Source of the DNA: Paracentrotus lividus
Lineage: Eukaryota > Echinodermata > Echinoidea > Camarodonta > Echinidae
Assembly: GCA_940671915.1 (NCBI GenBank)
Contig: CALNVZ010000649.1
Span: forward strand, 7,756,289 to 7,820,288
Length of the DNA stretch: 64,000 nucleotides
Direction of reading: 5' to 3'
Positions within the stretch are counted from its first letter, which is position 1. Each line of letters begins with the position of its first letter. Made by a program: the position numbers and the translations under genes. A model generated the notes under the pieces. That model searched no databases. It was given only the letters and a program-made list of their open reading frames with translations, and was not told the origin of the DNA. Shown here in pieces: positions 10,801-23,400 of this stretch.

Positions 10801-12677
10801 GATTTGTTAGGATTTAGGTCCTATTAAATACTCTACATTGCTGTGTTCCTATAGGTCTATTTCAATTTACATCTTCTTAAAATGAATTAAAATTTTTGAA
10901 TGATATAACTATGTCGATAACATATTTACGCATTGTGCAATAACCTCTTCTCTCTTCTTCCTCCTACTCTCTCCTCCCTCTCTCCCTCTCTTGTAAAGTT
11001 CTATAATTGAGATCTCCTTTTTATCTTTATCTTTTTATTTTTATTCCTCTCTCTTGCTTCTCTTCTTCTTTCGTTTTTTCCAGATGTTGACCTAATGCAA
11101 AGTAGAGTTTATTTAATTAATTTCCTTTTATATTCAACTCAAATTTCTTTGCAAAGTTTGATATTAATATTTATGTATATATGGCTCAATGTATTTGAAG
11201 TATTGTTTTAAAACCCCCCACCGCTTTTAACGTCTCTTTCTCTTTCCCTCTCTCTCTCTCTTACTGTCTTCTACCATCTATCTCTCCTCTAATCCCCTCC
11301 TCTTCCCTCACTTTCGTCTCTCCGTTAGTCTCCTAAAGCCATTCTCTCTCTCCCATCTCTTTTTACTACTCTCTCCTCTTCTCTCCATTTCTTTCTCACC
11401 CTGTTACTTTCGTTTACGTTTATCACTACCTTGCTCTATACCTCTTATAATGATGAGTTTTTTAATCTGTACTGTCCATACATTACTTGCTCATTTTTGC
11501 CTTTGTGTGGTAATTCTAATTCGTGTACATTGTGATTTAAAATCATGTTTGGTAATGCTTCATATTTTACACTTTGTTTACTTTATTCATGAGAATTAAT
11601 GTTTATAGTGTATCCCTTAAGCTTGTTTTATTCATAAATTTGTTTACAAAACAACTGTTGATTTTTATTGTGAACATGTTTTTTATTCAGGTCTTAGATG
11701 TGACACATGGTTTTTTTTTTCAATAAAAGTTGAATTTGAATTTAATAATATATAAGCTTGAATATATTATTAACAATCCTATTTTCCAAGTTTTGAGAAA
11801 ATAAACAAGACTGAGTTATTGACTGTTGTCCAATATCATTGAATGGGACTGTATTACGTGACACTAGTGAAAGCACCCATTCAGTTTTTATCCTTTTATA
11901 TATTTGGCATAAACTTGCAATAATAATGGTAATAATAATAATAATAATAAATAGGATCATACCTGCCACTTTCAATGTGCAACTTACTCAGTAATATGCA
12001 TTACATCTCATTAATTTTTAGAGATCTATCATTGTAAAATTAGAAGGAAGACGCAAGTACCACCGATTAGTAGTATTCTATAAAATTATATATGATATGA
12101 TCAGTGTTGGTACAACTGAAAAAATTAAACGTGCTGAAAAATCAAAATTAATCAAAACAAAATTTAATATCAAATATATACATATTCATTTCCCATGTAA
12201 ACTTGTTTTTTTTTAACGTTTGTTATGCTGCAAAAATTTCTAGTGTGTTTAATGAATTGTATAATCATATTTATATTTTGGAATGTTATTTTATTTGTTT
12301 ACTCATGTACATACTTCCGATTTTAACTATATTGTGTACACTTGGATTATTTGATGTATCGCTTTTTATAAGGACTATTATGTCACTTTGTTTATCTGAT
12401 GCAATATTGATTTTCTTGTAATTTTATTTTTTATCGGGGGTGCAGACCCAGAAGTTTTTGTTTGAATAAATACAATACAAAAAAAAAAAAGTGAATATTT
12501 TGTCTTTAATTATAAGTTTAATATATATTTTTTTTTTAAAGATGAGTTTGGAATATGGTCCCTTAAAACAATGGATTATCTTCTTTTTTTTCGATATACA
12601 TTGCACATGTATAGTCACTGCATTTGAAGAGAATGTCTTTTGTTATGCAACATATCTAGTGTTGTCCAGTGGGAGTA
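10801..12677. other. No gene; CT-rich tract and retroelement-like 3' ends
   Basis: 10935-11400 is rich in TC/CT runs. 11400-11745 ends in caataaaagttgaatttgaa, and 12200-12491 ends in gaataaatacaatac plus an A run; both look like 3' ends of + strand non-LTR elements without recognisable coding. An ATA/AAT run lies near 11925-11950. Confidence 0.45.
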
Positions 12678-14909
12678 TACAGAGTGAGTCAATAAAAATG
12701 TCCCATGAGTTTAAAGTTGTCTAGTTTGACTTATGAAAATGAAATCATGGATTTTATGGTATGCATGTGTAGAGTAACTATCCCGCCTTAATTTGATACC
12801 CTTTTAATTCTATTTTTTGCACGCATGACTGAATAACAGACAATCTGCCAGAAACTGTAAATTTGCACTTGCGCCAAGTGGCTGGGTGAAGATAAAAACA
12901 AATTTGAAAAACCTATATGCACGCAAACGCACTGGGGCGCGCACACAAACACACACACCCTCACACACACACACACACATACACACGCACGCGCACACAC
13001 ACACACACACATACACACACTCACAAACTTCCAATATCTCTCTGTCATTCTGTCTGTTTACGCTCATTCACTCCCATTCTTTCCATCTGCCTCTCTCTTA
13101 CTTTTACAAATCATTCTCATCTCTTCCTCTTCTCTTCACTCCTCTCTTTTCACTCTCCTTCTCTCTCTCAACACACACATACGCATCCACAACACACACA
13201 CATACACACACTCACTCCTTAACTACCCTAACACAATCGTACACGAACGTCAATAAAATACACTTCAAAGAACAGATACATTTTAATTAAGTTTATTGAG
13301 ATAAAAAATATAAACAATATGAAAGCTGGAAAGTCAATTATTTGCTAAACTCAAAAACAAAGAATTTGTTGCTTCCCGCATAGTTCACTGCCTTTGCACT
13401 TAGCCTCAATGTGGCTCCATTCCTCTCGATGCACAGCTGTGCGCGAGATCATTGCTTGGCAGGACTCTCGGATCATGTCCCCATCTTGTCGCACAACATC
13501 TGTCTCCTCCACGATTCGTCTGTGGAGCTCCTCCATGTTGGTCGGTGGGCGACTGAAGACACGTGATTTCAATGCCCACAGGAAGAAATCAAGGGGAGTG
13601 AGATAGTCTGAGATCGTGATTCAGGGGGGCCACTCAACTCCGCATCAGTAAATGACGTGTAAACAGTTGGTGCAAGCGGTCAGTTACGATCTCCTCGCTG
13701 TGAGCTGGAGCACCATCCTGCGCCCACCACAGATGCCTGAACCTACCATTTGCTGCTGTCGCGTGTATCTTGGAATCTGATCCGCAGTAGACAACCTCAT
13801 TGTTGATCATATCCAGTACCTCTCGCCGTCAACATTCTGATGAAAGAAGTACGGGCGATATGGGTGCCGTTACCGATAAGGCCAATCCAGACAGTAACCT
13901 TTTGACGGGACATCTTCTGTTCGATGAAAACTCAAGTGGCCTTGTCCTCTGGTGTGTATCGACGGACGTTGTGCGTGTTGAGCGAACTGTTGAGGGAAAA
14001 ACAGGCTTCATCACCGATGAGAAGATCTTCAAGGAAGCGACGAGGTCTTTGCAGAAACCAGTTAGAAAACGCTACCCTTCGCTCTCGGTCTCCGGCAATG
14101 AGTTTCTGTCTTCTTATCATCTGGTATGGGTGATACCGCAAATATTCGCCTGGTGATACGATGAGTACTCGAGTCAGTTGAAGCCCATTCCTACGAGATG
14201 AGATACTTGGTCGTTATTTTGAGCGTGATCTAACACCTGTCGCACGGCATTGATGTTGGGTTGACTTCTTCCTGTTCTCGGACGACCTGAATGTCCTACG
14301 TTGAGGTTGTGACTCGTTCCTGTTCTTTGGTATTCTGGACGTTGCGAAGCACTGTTTTTCGGTTGGGACACCGAGACATTTGGGTACCGGCGCCGAAACT
14401 CCTGCAACACTTCTGTCACACTCTCAGATCTTGCGAAAACGGTGAACCAACAGTGATCTCTGTTGCGGTGTGACTGAGGAGAGAACCATGATAACGACAC
14501 TTGTGATACTCATAAAGGGATCAACATAAGTGAATGTTGCCATGTCAGGCAATCCCTTTTGTAGGCAAATGCAACAAGAGCACAGACATCCATTGTCAAT
14601 TGCCATTGTTACAAACAAAAGGCTAAGCCAACGAGATACTGCTTTGATAGACACAATGACTAATGTGCACCTGGTGCACAATGGTGTTGGAGGAATGATG
14701 ACGGTGATGATCATTATTATCCTCATCATCATCGTGGTGGTGGTGGTGGGGGAACTGGTGAATTCGTTAGGGCGATAATGTTAGGGAATTACACTTAAAC
14801 ATTCAGCAATGAAGCAAGATCCATTCTTAATCATAAAGACAGAAATCTTAACACTGCACTATGAATTGTGTGTGTGTGTGTATGTGTGTGTGGGTGTGGG
14901 TGTGTGAGA

Positions 14910-14940
<31 letters not shown>

Positions 14941-15233
14941 TATGTGTCTTTCGGTAATGATGAGTGTGCGGGTGTGTATGTGCATGCGCACTCAAATAGG
15001 TCTTTCAAATTGTTTAATCTTTACCCAGCCACTTGGCGCATGTGCGATTTTACCGTTTTTTGCAGATTGTCTGTTATGCAGTCATGCGTGCAAAAAAATA
15101 GAATTAAAAGGGTATCAAAATAAGGCGGGAGAGTTACTCTACGCATACATACCATAAAATCCATGATTTCATTTTCATAACTCAAACTAGACAACTTCAA
15201 ACTCATGGGACATTTTTATTGACTCACTCTGTA
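12678..15233 (-). mobile_element. Tc1/mariner-type DNA transposon with about 220-bp terminal inverted repeats
   Basis: The left end (12678, tacagagtgagtcaataaaa) and right end (to 15233) are inverted copies for roughly 220 bp, diverging slightly, and are flanked by TA. It encloses the broken minus-strand transposase at 13351-14500, a (CA)n tract at 12946-13021 just inside the left repeat and a (TG)n tract at 14866-14945 just inside the right one. About 2.56 kb. Such long inverted repeats are larger than usual for mariners. Confidence 0.82.
13351..14500 (-). pseudogene. Broken Tc1/mariner-type (IS630 superfamily) transposase
   Basis: Fragments in different frames on the minus strand line up in transposase order. 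14500-14174 carries an HTH segment (EFRRRYPNVSVSQ, then SGRPRTGRS). 14141-13932 carries LLIGDEACFSLNSSLNTHNV with the first catalytic Asp. About 13930-13850 reads QKVTVWIGLIGNG. About 13740-13680 reads WWAQDGAPAHSEEIVTD with the second Asp. About 13620-13351 reads LTPLDFFLWALKSRVFSRPP. Several frameshifts and in-frame stops separate these parts, so no intact enzyme is encoded. The HTH resembles those in the DUF4817-type mariner-like group. Confidence 0.82.
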
Positions 15234-15237
15234 TATA

Positions 15238-15682
15238 TACAGTCTGTGTAAAAAAAAAATGGTACAGTCGGAAAATAATTATTTAGGTGTGAAATATTTT
15301 CAAATAATGTGTGTATGTGGAACCAAAATAAAGCCAAAAGGTTTTCACTGCTGATGCACTTTGTTCTGTATAATTTGCTTTCGTAAAACAAAAGTTATGC
15401 TAAATTTTGTGCGACGAGGAACAAATCGAAATTGAGCACTTTATGGCCATTATGCGAAACCTATACACAAAGGCATGGGACGGCGTGCAAAAAATTGATT
15501 TTTATTGATTGTAGAAAACTAGTCATATTTCAAAAATTACAACACCAAATGTGATGAAAAAAATTGCAGGTGAAAGTCTGATCTTCCTGCTTTATGAAAA
15601 TACCAAACAATAGCAGGCGGTGATTAATCTTCATACTATAAAAAAAATATTTTCCACTTGTACCATTTTATTTAACACAGAC

Positions 15683-15686
<4 letters not shown>
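15238..15686. mobile_element. Short TA-flanked inverted-repeat element (MITE) next to the mariner
   Basis: Ends are inverted copies: tacagtctgtgtaaaaaa at 15238 and its complement closing at 15686, extending to a shared tggtac about 25 bp inside. TA flanks both ends. No coding capacity. It starts 4 bp after the previous transposon ends, inside a TATATATA run. Confidence 0.75.
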
Positions 15687-15737
<51 letters not shown>

Positions 15738-15745
15738 GTGCGTTT
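15687..15745. repeat. (TG)n microsatellite
   Basis: A run of about 25 TG units directly follows the right end of the short TA element. Confidence 0.9.
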
Positions 15746-16120
15746 GTTTATGTACAAGTATGTGTGTGCGTGTGAAACAGAAAGGGTGGAGTGAGAAAGA
15801 GCTCAGAGATTAATATTTTTGTTCTCAGATCTGCTCATTAATAATCATGTCGCATATAATAAGACGAAAATAATTCACGTTTTAAGGGCAAATCTCTGCT
15901 ATTCCAATGGATTTGTATGATCATAAGCAACTAACTGTGAACGCCGAAAAATTAAATTAAAGTTGATCCGTTCTTAATCAGTCTATTTTTTTCCTTTTTC
16001 TTCTGAAAACTCCAAATAAATCGTTCATCGTGACTATTTTGGATCAAGGTAGGTTGCAATATACGTGCATCCATTGAGGATCACACATTGATGTGAATAA
16101 CACTATTGTCCTGTGGCAGC
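15746..16120. other. No feature recognised
   Basis: AT-rich sequence between the TG microsatellite and the first of three palindromes. No exon or repeat recognised. Confidence 0.4.
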
Positions 16121-16125
16121 AAACA

Positions 16126-16235
16126 TACGATCGATCTTACGATTGATTTCAGTCGTAAATCTATCAATGGTAAACCGTGTACAATAGACTTACAATCAAT
16201 CGTAAGATTTATCGTACCTCTTGTATGTTTCAGGG
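16126..16235. repeat. Palindromic (foldback) sequence
   Basis: Contains acatacgatcgatcttacga with a diverged complementary arm ending near 16230, and a nested tacgattgattt/aatcaatcgta pair. Probably an old MITE. Confidence 0.6.
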
Positions 16236-16320
16236 CATATACTGTATTAAAGAAAATTGTCTGCGCGCCCTCTATTTTTGTGCCCCCTCTGCATATTCTA
16301 GGTCCGCCCTTCTGGAAAAA

Positions 16321-16495
16321 CACAATGGCCCATATATTCTGCTATGAAGACTGAGTTTGTATGCGCCGCATGTTCGTACAAGCTATTGTGCGATGCCCTG
16401 CGATCCTTTTTGTCTGATGCGGATCGCACAATAGCTTTGTACAAACTTGCGATGCAAACAAACTCAGTCTTCATAGCAGAATATGGGCCATTGTG
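16321..16495. mobile_element. Foldback element with long arms
   Basis: cacaatggcccatat and its complement at 16481-16495 close a 175-bp hairpin; arms extend about 75 bp with few mismatches (gaagactgagttt, gctattgtgcgat). No coding capacity. Confidence 0.8.
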
Positions 16496-17038
16496 TTCAA
16501 AGTGTGTACACATGGTCAACTAGACCTATATTAAAACGATCGATATTAATCAATAATGCGGTGATGATTTCACACTTCGATATGGGTTTCCGCATAATAT
16601 TCACATAGTGTTCGGTTTCACATTGTTAATGTACCCTTTTACACTGTGAAGATGTGTTTCACAGTATCAAAACGCTCAAATTAAAACAGCATGAAGATGA
16701 TTTTAGTGTGTTCACATTGTGGTTCACATTGATTTTTCCATACTGTGAGACACTTCTTCTCTCCACCAGGGCGCGGTTGTTCCACTCTGCAAGATATTTA
16801 AGAAAATGTTTCTATTTTAATATAAAGAGATTAATTTAGCATTGAAATTTGATGCTGAAACTAAACCGGATGCGTACGGATATCCTAGCTTCCTAAGGTC
16901 GAAAAAAGATCAAATCGGGAAAATCCCGATTCTGCTTCTTTTTTCTTTTTTCTTTCTTTCTTTTTTTTTCTTCTTTCTTTTTGGTATATGATTATCCGGT
17001 CACACGTTCACTGCCGCAGTGAGTAACATTTCCCCTAC

Positions 17039-17145
17039 AATACCCGTACAGCAAGTCGAAAACAACCGTTTTAATCATTGTTGCGCGGCGCGGCTCGTAC
17101 AAAAATACACAAAACGTCTGTTTTTGACTTGCCGTACGGGCACCG
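17039..17145. repeat. Palindromic sequence with GC-rich centre
   Basis: acccgtacagcaagtcgaaa pairs imperfectly with the complementary arm closing near 17145; the centre holds gcgcggcgcggc. Likely a small foldback element. Confidence 0.6.
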
Positions 17146-17246
17146 TACGGAAAATGTGACTATAGCATTAACAGAGCCACATGAATTGATAAAGACTCGA
17201 TTTAATTCGATAAAGCATACATTTTCTATCTTATTTTTCTGCCTAT

Positions 17247-17253
17247 CCATCTC

Positions 17254-17296
<43 letters not shown>
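17247..17296. repeat. (CT)n microsatellite
   Basis: About 22 CT units. The adjoining 17300-17845 is AT-rich with no recognised feature. Confidence 0.92.
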
Positions 17297-17299
<3 letters not shown>

Positions 17300-17845
17300 C
17301 CCCTCCTATATTTTGTCTGTTTTCGTTCTCCCCTTTTGTTCTTCACACTTTGTAATAAGGGTTATCATCTCTAATGCGTCAACTAAACAATGCACTCATG
17401 ATCATTTATATAAGTATAAATGATATTCGTATTTTCGCTATAAATAAAAATAACGTGTTCGTTTGGAGAAAATGTTTGATTTCCACTTTTCCAATTCGTT
17501 CAATAATAAAAAAAAAAAGAATAATACTAATTATTACTGATAGATATTTAAGACAATGAAAATAAAAATATCCCATAATTGAAGGGTTAAAACGAAATCA
17601 TATGGGGTGCTCGACAATATTTATTTTTGACGACCCCTTTTCATGTTATGAGCTAATTATCTTGATACAATTGTTCCTAATTTTCTTTTTAATCAAATCT
17701 TTTTTCAAAGAACTATAAACATATTAGTACAAAATCGCGCCCAACAAGTAAGGTTTGTAAATGAAACAAAATAAAGTAAGATAGTCTAGTTTCAATTTAA
17801 TTTAATTCAAATTAATAAGATGACATGCCAGGTACATGTAAACGT

Positions 17846-18900
17846 TTTAAAGCCAGTATGAACTAGCAGCCTTGTATAGCACCACCTCAAGTCCCCCACT
17901 ACTCGATTCTGGGCCCCGATTCCTAATGCGGAGGTCACAACTCGTCGTAGGCTACGGGACACGTGCCATTAAAGGGATTAAGTAGCTTTCAAAAACAAGA
18001 GCAATTATATCAAGATTAATACAATTATATTGATCCAACAGTAAAAACAAACTACTGAAAGTTTCAGATCAAATGGAAGTCATTTACTACCTTAAAACAG
18101 TGTAACAAACAATGCCAAGCATACAGCCGACCACCAGTACCCTCTGCTGATAGGTGCACCAGGCCGCTAGAGACGGGGGACTTTACAACAGGAAATGGGT
18201 GTGTGGAAAAGCACATGGTTTTATAAACCATCCGGTGTCGGTTTATAAATTTTGAGTATGAAATCATTGATATCTCGAAGGTAAAGCAAGCAATTAGCTT
18301 GCAATTTTGAAGAGATACCAGACTGACCTAAGTGTTTATAATTATGTTGGCAAAATAAGCTAAATCGAATGAATGTGATTTGAATATCATTCAATGTTAC
18401 TGCATCCCTTTAACGTAGCCTGTGTTGCATGTACAATGCACGCATATGTCCTGGGTCAACTTCTGCGATTCCTGCGTTTCTGTAGTAAGGGTATTGTAAA
18501 AACCTCCAGTACGTCGTGCATGCATTGTACCTGCAAGGTACCTCCTCTGCACAAATTTTCTACGAAATCCATAGTAGGGGGTTACACGTCGAAGGTATGG
18601 TGAGTTGTGACCGCTGCATTACCCATAATGCAACATTCTGATAGTGTAGTCTTATAATTCAGACCCATTTAAATGAAAACACACTTTTTCACTACTCAAT
18701 GAATTCACACCATGACAATTATGTTGCCAAGTAACGAAACGTATTTTCCCCTCAAAACATTTTAGTTTCATAATACAAATTAAATTGTAGGTTAATATTA
18801 CACCGTTTTGTTAATAGTTTTCTCAAAAGGTATACTTTAAGACTAGCTATTTATAACACACAGTCAATGAGGGTGTTTCTCAGTTCGCTCTCCCTTTAAG
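17846..18900 (-). repeat. Dispersed repeat (inverse copy of 119-465), split by an insertion
   Basis: 17846-17926 and 18621-18900 are inverted matches to adjoining parts of 119-465. The 17927-18617 segment between them is a separate inverted-repeat element. Confidence 0.7.
17927..18617. mobile_element. Inverted-repeat DNA element inserted into the dispersed repeat
   Basis: Left end tgcggaggtcacaactc (17927 on) and right end gagttgtgaccgctgca (18602-18618) are inverted copies. The host repeat is continuous across the element when compared with 119-465. An internal pair (gcatgtacaatgca and gcatgcattgtac) forms another stem. No transposase. Confidence 0.7.
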
Positions 18901-20202
18901 ATATCTCTCTCATGTGTCAATAATACCAAGCAAGGGTGAATGTTTTTCACCATGTGCACTTTCCGTTTTCCTTTTTTTTTTTTTTTATTCTCCTCAGAAT
19001 TATACCCGAAACCCAGGGTTGTGTTTTTGATATTTCGAAACTAAATTGAGGTGAAAACCTTCCACGCTTCTCGTTTTCCTGTTATTGAACTAAATCTGAT
19101 GTCTGTTATCTCTATGAGGAAAATATACCTCGTAGATCAAGTATGATACCATGCGTTGTCATGATGAAGAAAAATTGTATTCATCATTTAACTTTTCATT
19201 TGCAAGCCCCAGTCCCTTTTTGATTACATGGTACCCTTATAGCACAAATATATTTACTGACATAGCGACATCATAATCACTCTTTCTAGATTGGGACTTC
19301 CACTGAGACATGCTGAAGAATATAAAGATCTACATCGATTAAGTTTGTTTTTGGAGAGCAGAAATATGTAACCTAATCAACGAAAATATATTTTTGTGTT
19401 TGCTGAGGGAGATGTGCTCCAAAATTAGTGGTCGTAACTAAAATATCAATTAGGCCTATACTGCATTGAATTACAATATATTCACGACACGAAACTGATT
19501 ACAATTTGATATGTCGGTGAAATAAATCTGCATTAAAACGTCTTTGCATAGTAGGAAAACGTCATAAATAACTCTTCTTTAGGTGTTGCCGTTTTTCTTT
19601 GCCCTTGTTTTGGGAACTTAGGGCCATTGCTTATTTGTGGAAACATACGAAATCTGTATACACTTTGTCGAAATATGACAGTTTCATGGTTTCGTTTACT
19701 AATAATCTCAATTTTTTTTTTTTTTTTTTTTTTTTGGTTGTTGTTGTTGTTGTTGTTGTTATTTGCCTTTGTTTCAGAAATCATCGGGTCTGAACTTTCT
19801 CTGCTCTAATGAATACAAATGACAAGTTTTTTCTGTAAAAGTATATATAAAGTTGGTTGATAACAATATAGTTTTTAGTAAATATACTTATTTATAGAGA
19901 GGGTTGTATAGAATTAAATTGATACGCATTGCACTGTTTCAATGCTTACAGCCAGTGAGACTACATTATATGGTCGCAGCATGGACAACCTCGGGAAACT
20001 TAAAAGCAAAAGCTTGCTTCGGTTAGTTGTCAGGAAATATATAGGTTCTTGATCCTGGAAATAACATTCAAACCAAAGAAAAACACTTCAAGTTCCAAAT
20101 CTCACATGTGGTATATGTTAATAGGGACTATTTAGAATAATGACATCCACATAATGGGTGATGACTGCGATGGTACTTTGATGGACCCTTTCCAATGCTT
20201 TT
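18901..20202. other. Region upstream of gene 2; no gene seen
   Basis: AT-rich, with a 23-T run followed by (TTG)n at 19711-19761. A kappaB-like GGGACTTCC occurs at 19293-19301, about 1 kb before the ATG. No conserved exon pattern was recognised. Confidence 0.4.
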
Positions 20203-20258
20203 TATCCAATCAGCACGCTATGTCCGAGTTGGCCCTGTTACAATATTTAGCCACGCCC
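20203..20258 (+). promoter_or_regulatory. Candidate promoter elements of gene 2 (CCAAT box, CACGCCC box)
   Basis: A consensus NF-Y-type box (CCAATCAG, 20206-20213) and a CCACGCCC box (20251-20258) lie 80-140 bp before the ATG at 20341. A second CCAAT occurs at 20192. No convincing TATA box was seen. The spacing is reasonable for a core promoter with a short 5' UTR, but no transcript data are available. Confidence 0.35.
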
Positions 20259-20340
20259 AATTGAATGCAATTTTAGAAAAATATTTCTCTCCAAAATGCA
20301 CATGGAATGTAGAGTTGCATCTAAATTATACCAGCGAGCG

Positions 20341-20407
20341 ATGGAGAAAGGGGCTTTTATTTTGGTTTTCCTTTCAGGAGTGTTTCTGTGTTTGTCACAA
20401 GGCCAAG
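20341..20407 (+). CDS. Gene 2 exon 1: signal peptide
   Basis: An ATG at 20341 opens MEKGAFILVFLSGVFLC, followed by LSQGQ, a textbook signal peptide: charged N-terminus, hydrophobic core, small polar cleavage region. The donor is g|gtaagt at 20408, phase 1. The G joins CA of the exon at 32716 to give Ala, so mature protein probably begins near APPRC. The next exon is 12.3 kb away, so this link is an inference from phase and biology. No other phase-1 exon was recognised between them. Confidence 0.7.
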
Positions 20408-23400
20408 GTAAGTTTACAGTGTAGATTTTCTTTCTTTTAATATTTTACCCTACAATAAGACTTTTACCCCCATTTTTATATATTAGAGTTCTTGATTTTT
20501 TTTTTAGCATGCAACCGACTCCACCCTACATACATTTATTATTCCCGTTGAAGAGTTTTGGTTGCCCAGAGGAAGAACTTGATCGTATAGTTGTAGTATA
20601 TTATGATTGGTTGGTCTGCAATATTTTACTGAGAAATTATCCGGAAAGAAGTATCCTGAATATAAATAATATGAACATTGTTGTCGAAATTTCTCTCACT
20701 TCTTTACCTGGGGCTGATTTGTGATTATAATAATGTATTAGAATGACAGTTCATGACGAAAATTTCTGAATCATTTCTCATAATATAATACAATTAATTT
20801 TCATGTCTAGGCCCTATACCTGGCTTGTCTGGAGGGAGGGGTGCGCCCCGGCCACTATTTATATTTGCCAAAGTAAAAGGACCTGTCTATATACGTGTTT
20901 CCTTGGGGTAGGACTGAAGGGGCCTTATAGTGAGTCGCTTAAACAAAAAAGGGGCCCCCAAAAGAAGAAAAATGACAAAAATTGCCATCTTGGGGGTGAC
21001 AAACTTCTTTGGAAGAAAAATCCCCGGGAAGGGTTGAGGGAACGTCCATGATATAGCCAGGATCCCCAAGATTGAAAACACATTCACAACATAATTATAT
21101 AATGTTGCTGGAGCCAGAAAAAAGAAAGAAAAGAAGTTTATGACGAACAGTGTACAATTAGGCCTACCGGGGGGGGGGGGTACTGTACAAGTGCAAGAAT
21201 GATGTGTTCTGAAAGACTTGATGCGAAGATTGATATTTTCACTATCGCAAATTGCTCTAATTTGGACTATCAGCTAGCTTGGTTTAATTCTCTATTGTAG
21301 ACACTAGACAGCCAGGTGAAATACTCAGATAACTTAAATAATGCAATTATAACTCATCATTATACACATTGCAACTACGTGTTCTTTTGATGCATGATAA
21401 AAATTCATGACTTTTCGTGTTATCATTGTTATTATTAATAAGCCTCCTGAAAATATAACGCATATCAGAGACAACACTACCCCCCGGCCAATTACCCCGA
21501 GCGGAACAATTACCCCCTCCGGACAATTTACCCCCCGGAACAATTACCCCGCCCCGAGACACAATTACCCCACTGCGAGGAACAATACCCCGGACAATTA
21601 CCCCCTCCCCGAGAGACAATTACCCCCGGACAATTACCCCCCAGACAATTACCCGCCGGACAAATTACTCTCCGAGGAACATACCCCCGGACAATTACCC
21701 CCGTCAATTTACCCCCGACACAACTACCTCAAGACATTACCCCTGGATACAATTCCCCTGGATAATTACCCCCGGACATTATCCATGGACAATTACCCCG
21801 AGGACAATTACCCCCCAAGGACAATTCCCCCAGACAATAACCCCCCGAGGACAATTACCCCGGACAATTACCCCGGTCAATACCCCCGATGACAACTACC
21901 TCAAGACAATTAACCCCTGGATAATTGCCCCCGACATCCAATTACCCCCGAGGACAATTACCCCGGACAATACCCCGGTCAATTAACCCCGACGCACAAC
22001 TACCTCAAGACAATTACGCCCTGGATACAATTACCCCCTGATAATACCCCCGGACAATACCATGGACAATTTACCCCCACAACCCAAGCGACGAATTACC
22101 CCCCAAAGGACAATTACCCCCCAGCACAATAACCCCAGAGCCAAACCCGTGTACATACCGGTCAATTACCCCACGACAACTACCTCAAGACAATTAACCC
22201 TGGATAATTGCCCCGGACAATTATCCATGAGCAATTACCCCCATGAAGGACAATTACCCCCAGGACAATTACCCCCTCAGGACAAGTGATAGGGAGATTA
22301 GGGAAAAAACCGCGGCCACTTAAGCTCATTTGCTTGATAGCAGCATAAACAAATAAAACACAAACAAGAAATGTATCTCATTGCTTAGCTACACTCATTC
22401 AACTTTATTTTCCAAAAAAATTTGAGGTAATCAAATATTGTTGAGGCAGTTATATGCAAATAATGATTGTCATGCGTAAATTGTCCAGCATCTCCTACAG
22501 TGTGTAGGAAATAGCCGGACAGTTATGTTTTTACCCTTTTTTTGTAATAAAGCTCTGTCTGAAGCACTGATTTTGAATGTTAAACCATCAATCTTAACAT
22601 GTTTGTATTTGATTTTTATAACATTATTCATTTTAGAAGATTCATTCCACACCAATTTCAAAAACACTCAATATAAACTTTATATCTCAATGTAGATCAG
22701 ACATATCACAATAATAATAAAGAGAAATAGACATTTCAAAATGTTTCAAACATTAATAATAAATAAATATAATACATATAATATGCAACTTACTATTTGA
22801 ATCTACAATGTTAGCAACTCAACCCGGAAGTAAAACAAACACCGTCCATGTGGTGTCCGGTATTCCCTACACAAAAAAAAATGACTGACTAGCACCTTAT
22901 TCACACACTGGCACCGCCAATACACAGGCTTGTACAGTGCAAACGCCTGCATACACGTTTGGCTTCACCCTCAACTATGTCCATAATGCATGAATACGAG
23001 GTCATGCCCCAATTCTATTTTTATACCATCACATTCTCTAAAAATGTCAATTTTACATCAGGCCATTTTTCAGGCTGCAAATTTCCTACCTTGACAGTTG
23101 TCGGTAGTTTTCTCGGCAGATTTTCTTGCTCACTTGTTGTTGTTCGAATACGAGCAATTCAACCTTCCCAGACAGAACCAGCGACCAATAGATGCGGTAC
23201 ACGGTCTATTTCAAGACCCGGATATTGGCAGCTAGTGGTATTGTAGTGATCCGTCTCGCGATATCCCTACGGTTCGCGTTTGGATCCCTACATTCTACCC
23301 TACCCCCCCCAGACAATACCCCGGAGACAATTACCCCGACATTACGCTCCCAGAACACTACCAGACAATTACCCCCGGACAATTACCCCCCGAGAACAAT

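Noticed and set aside
12788-13290. Open frames of Cys-Val or His-Thr repeats
   Set aside because: Translations of the (CA)n/(TG)n tract and inverted repeat of the mariner element.
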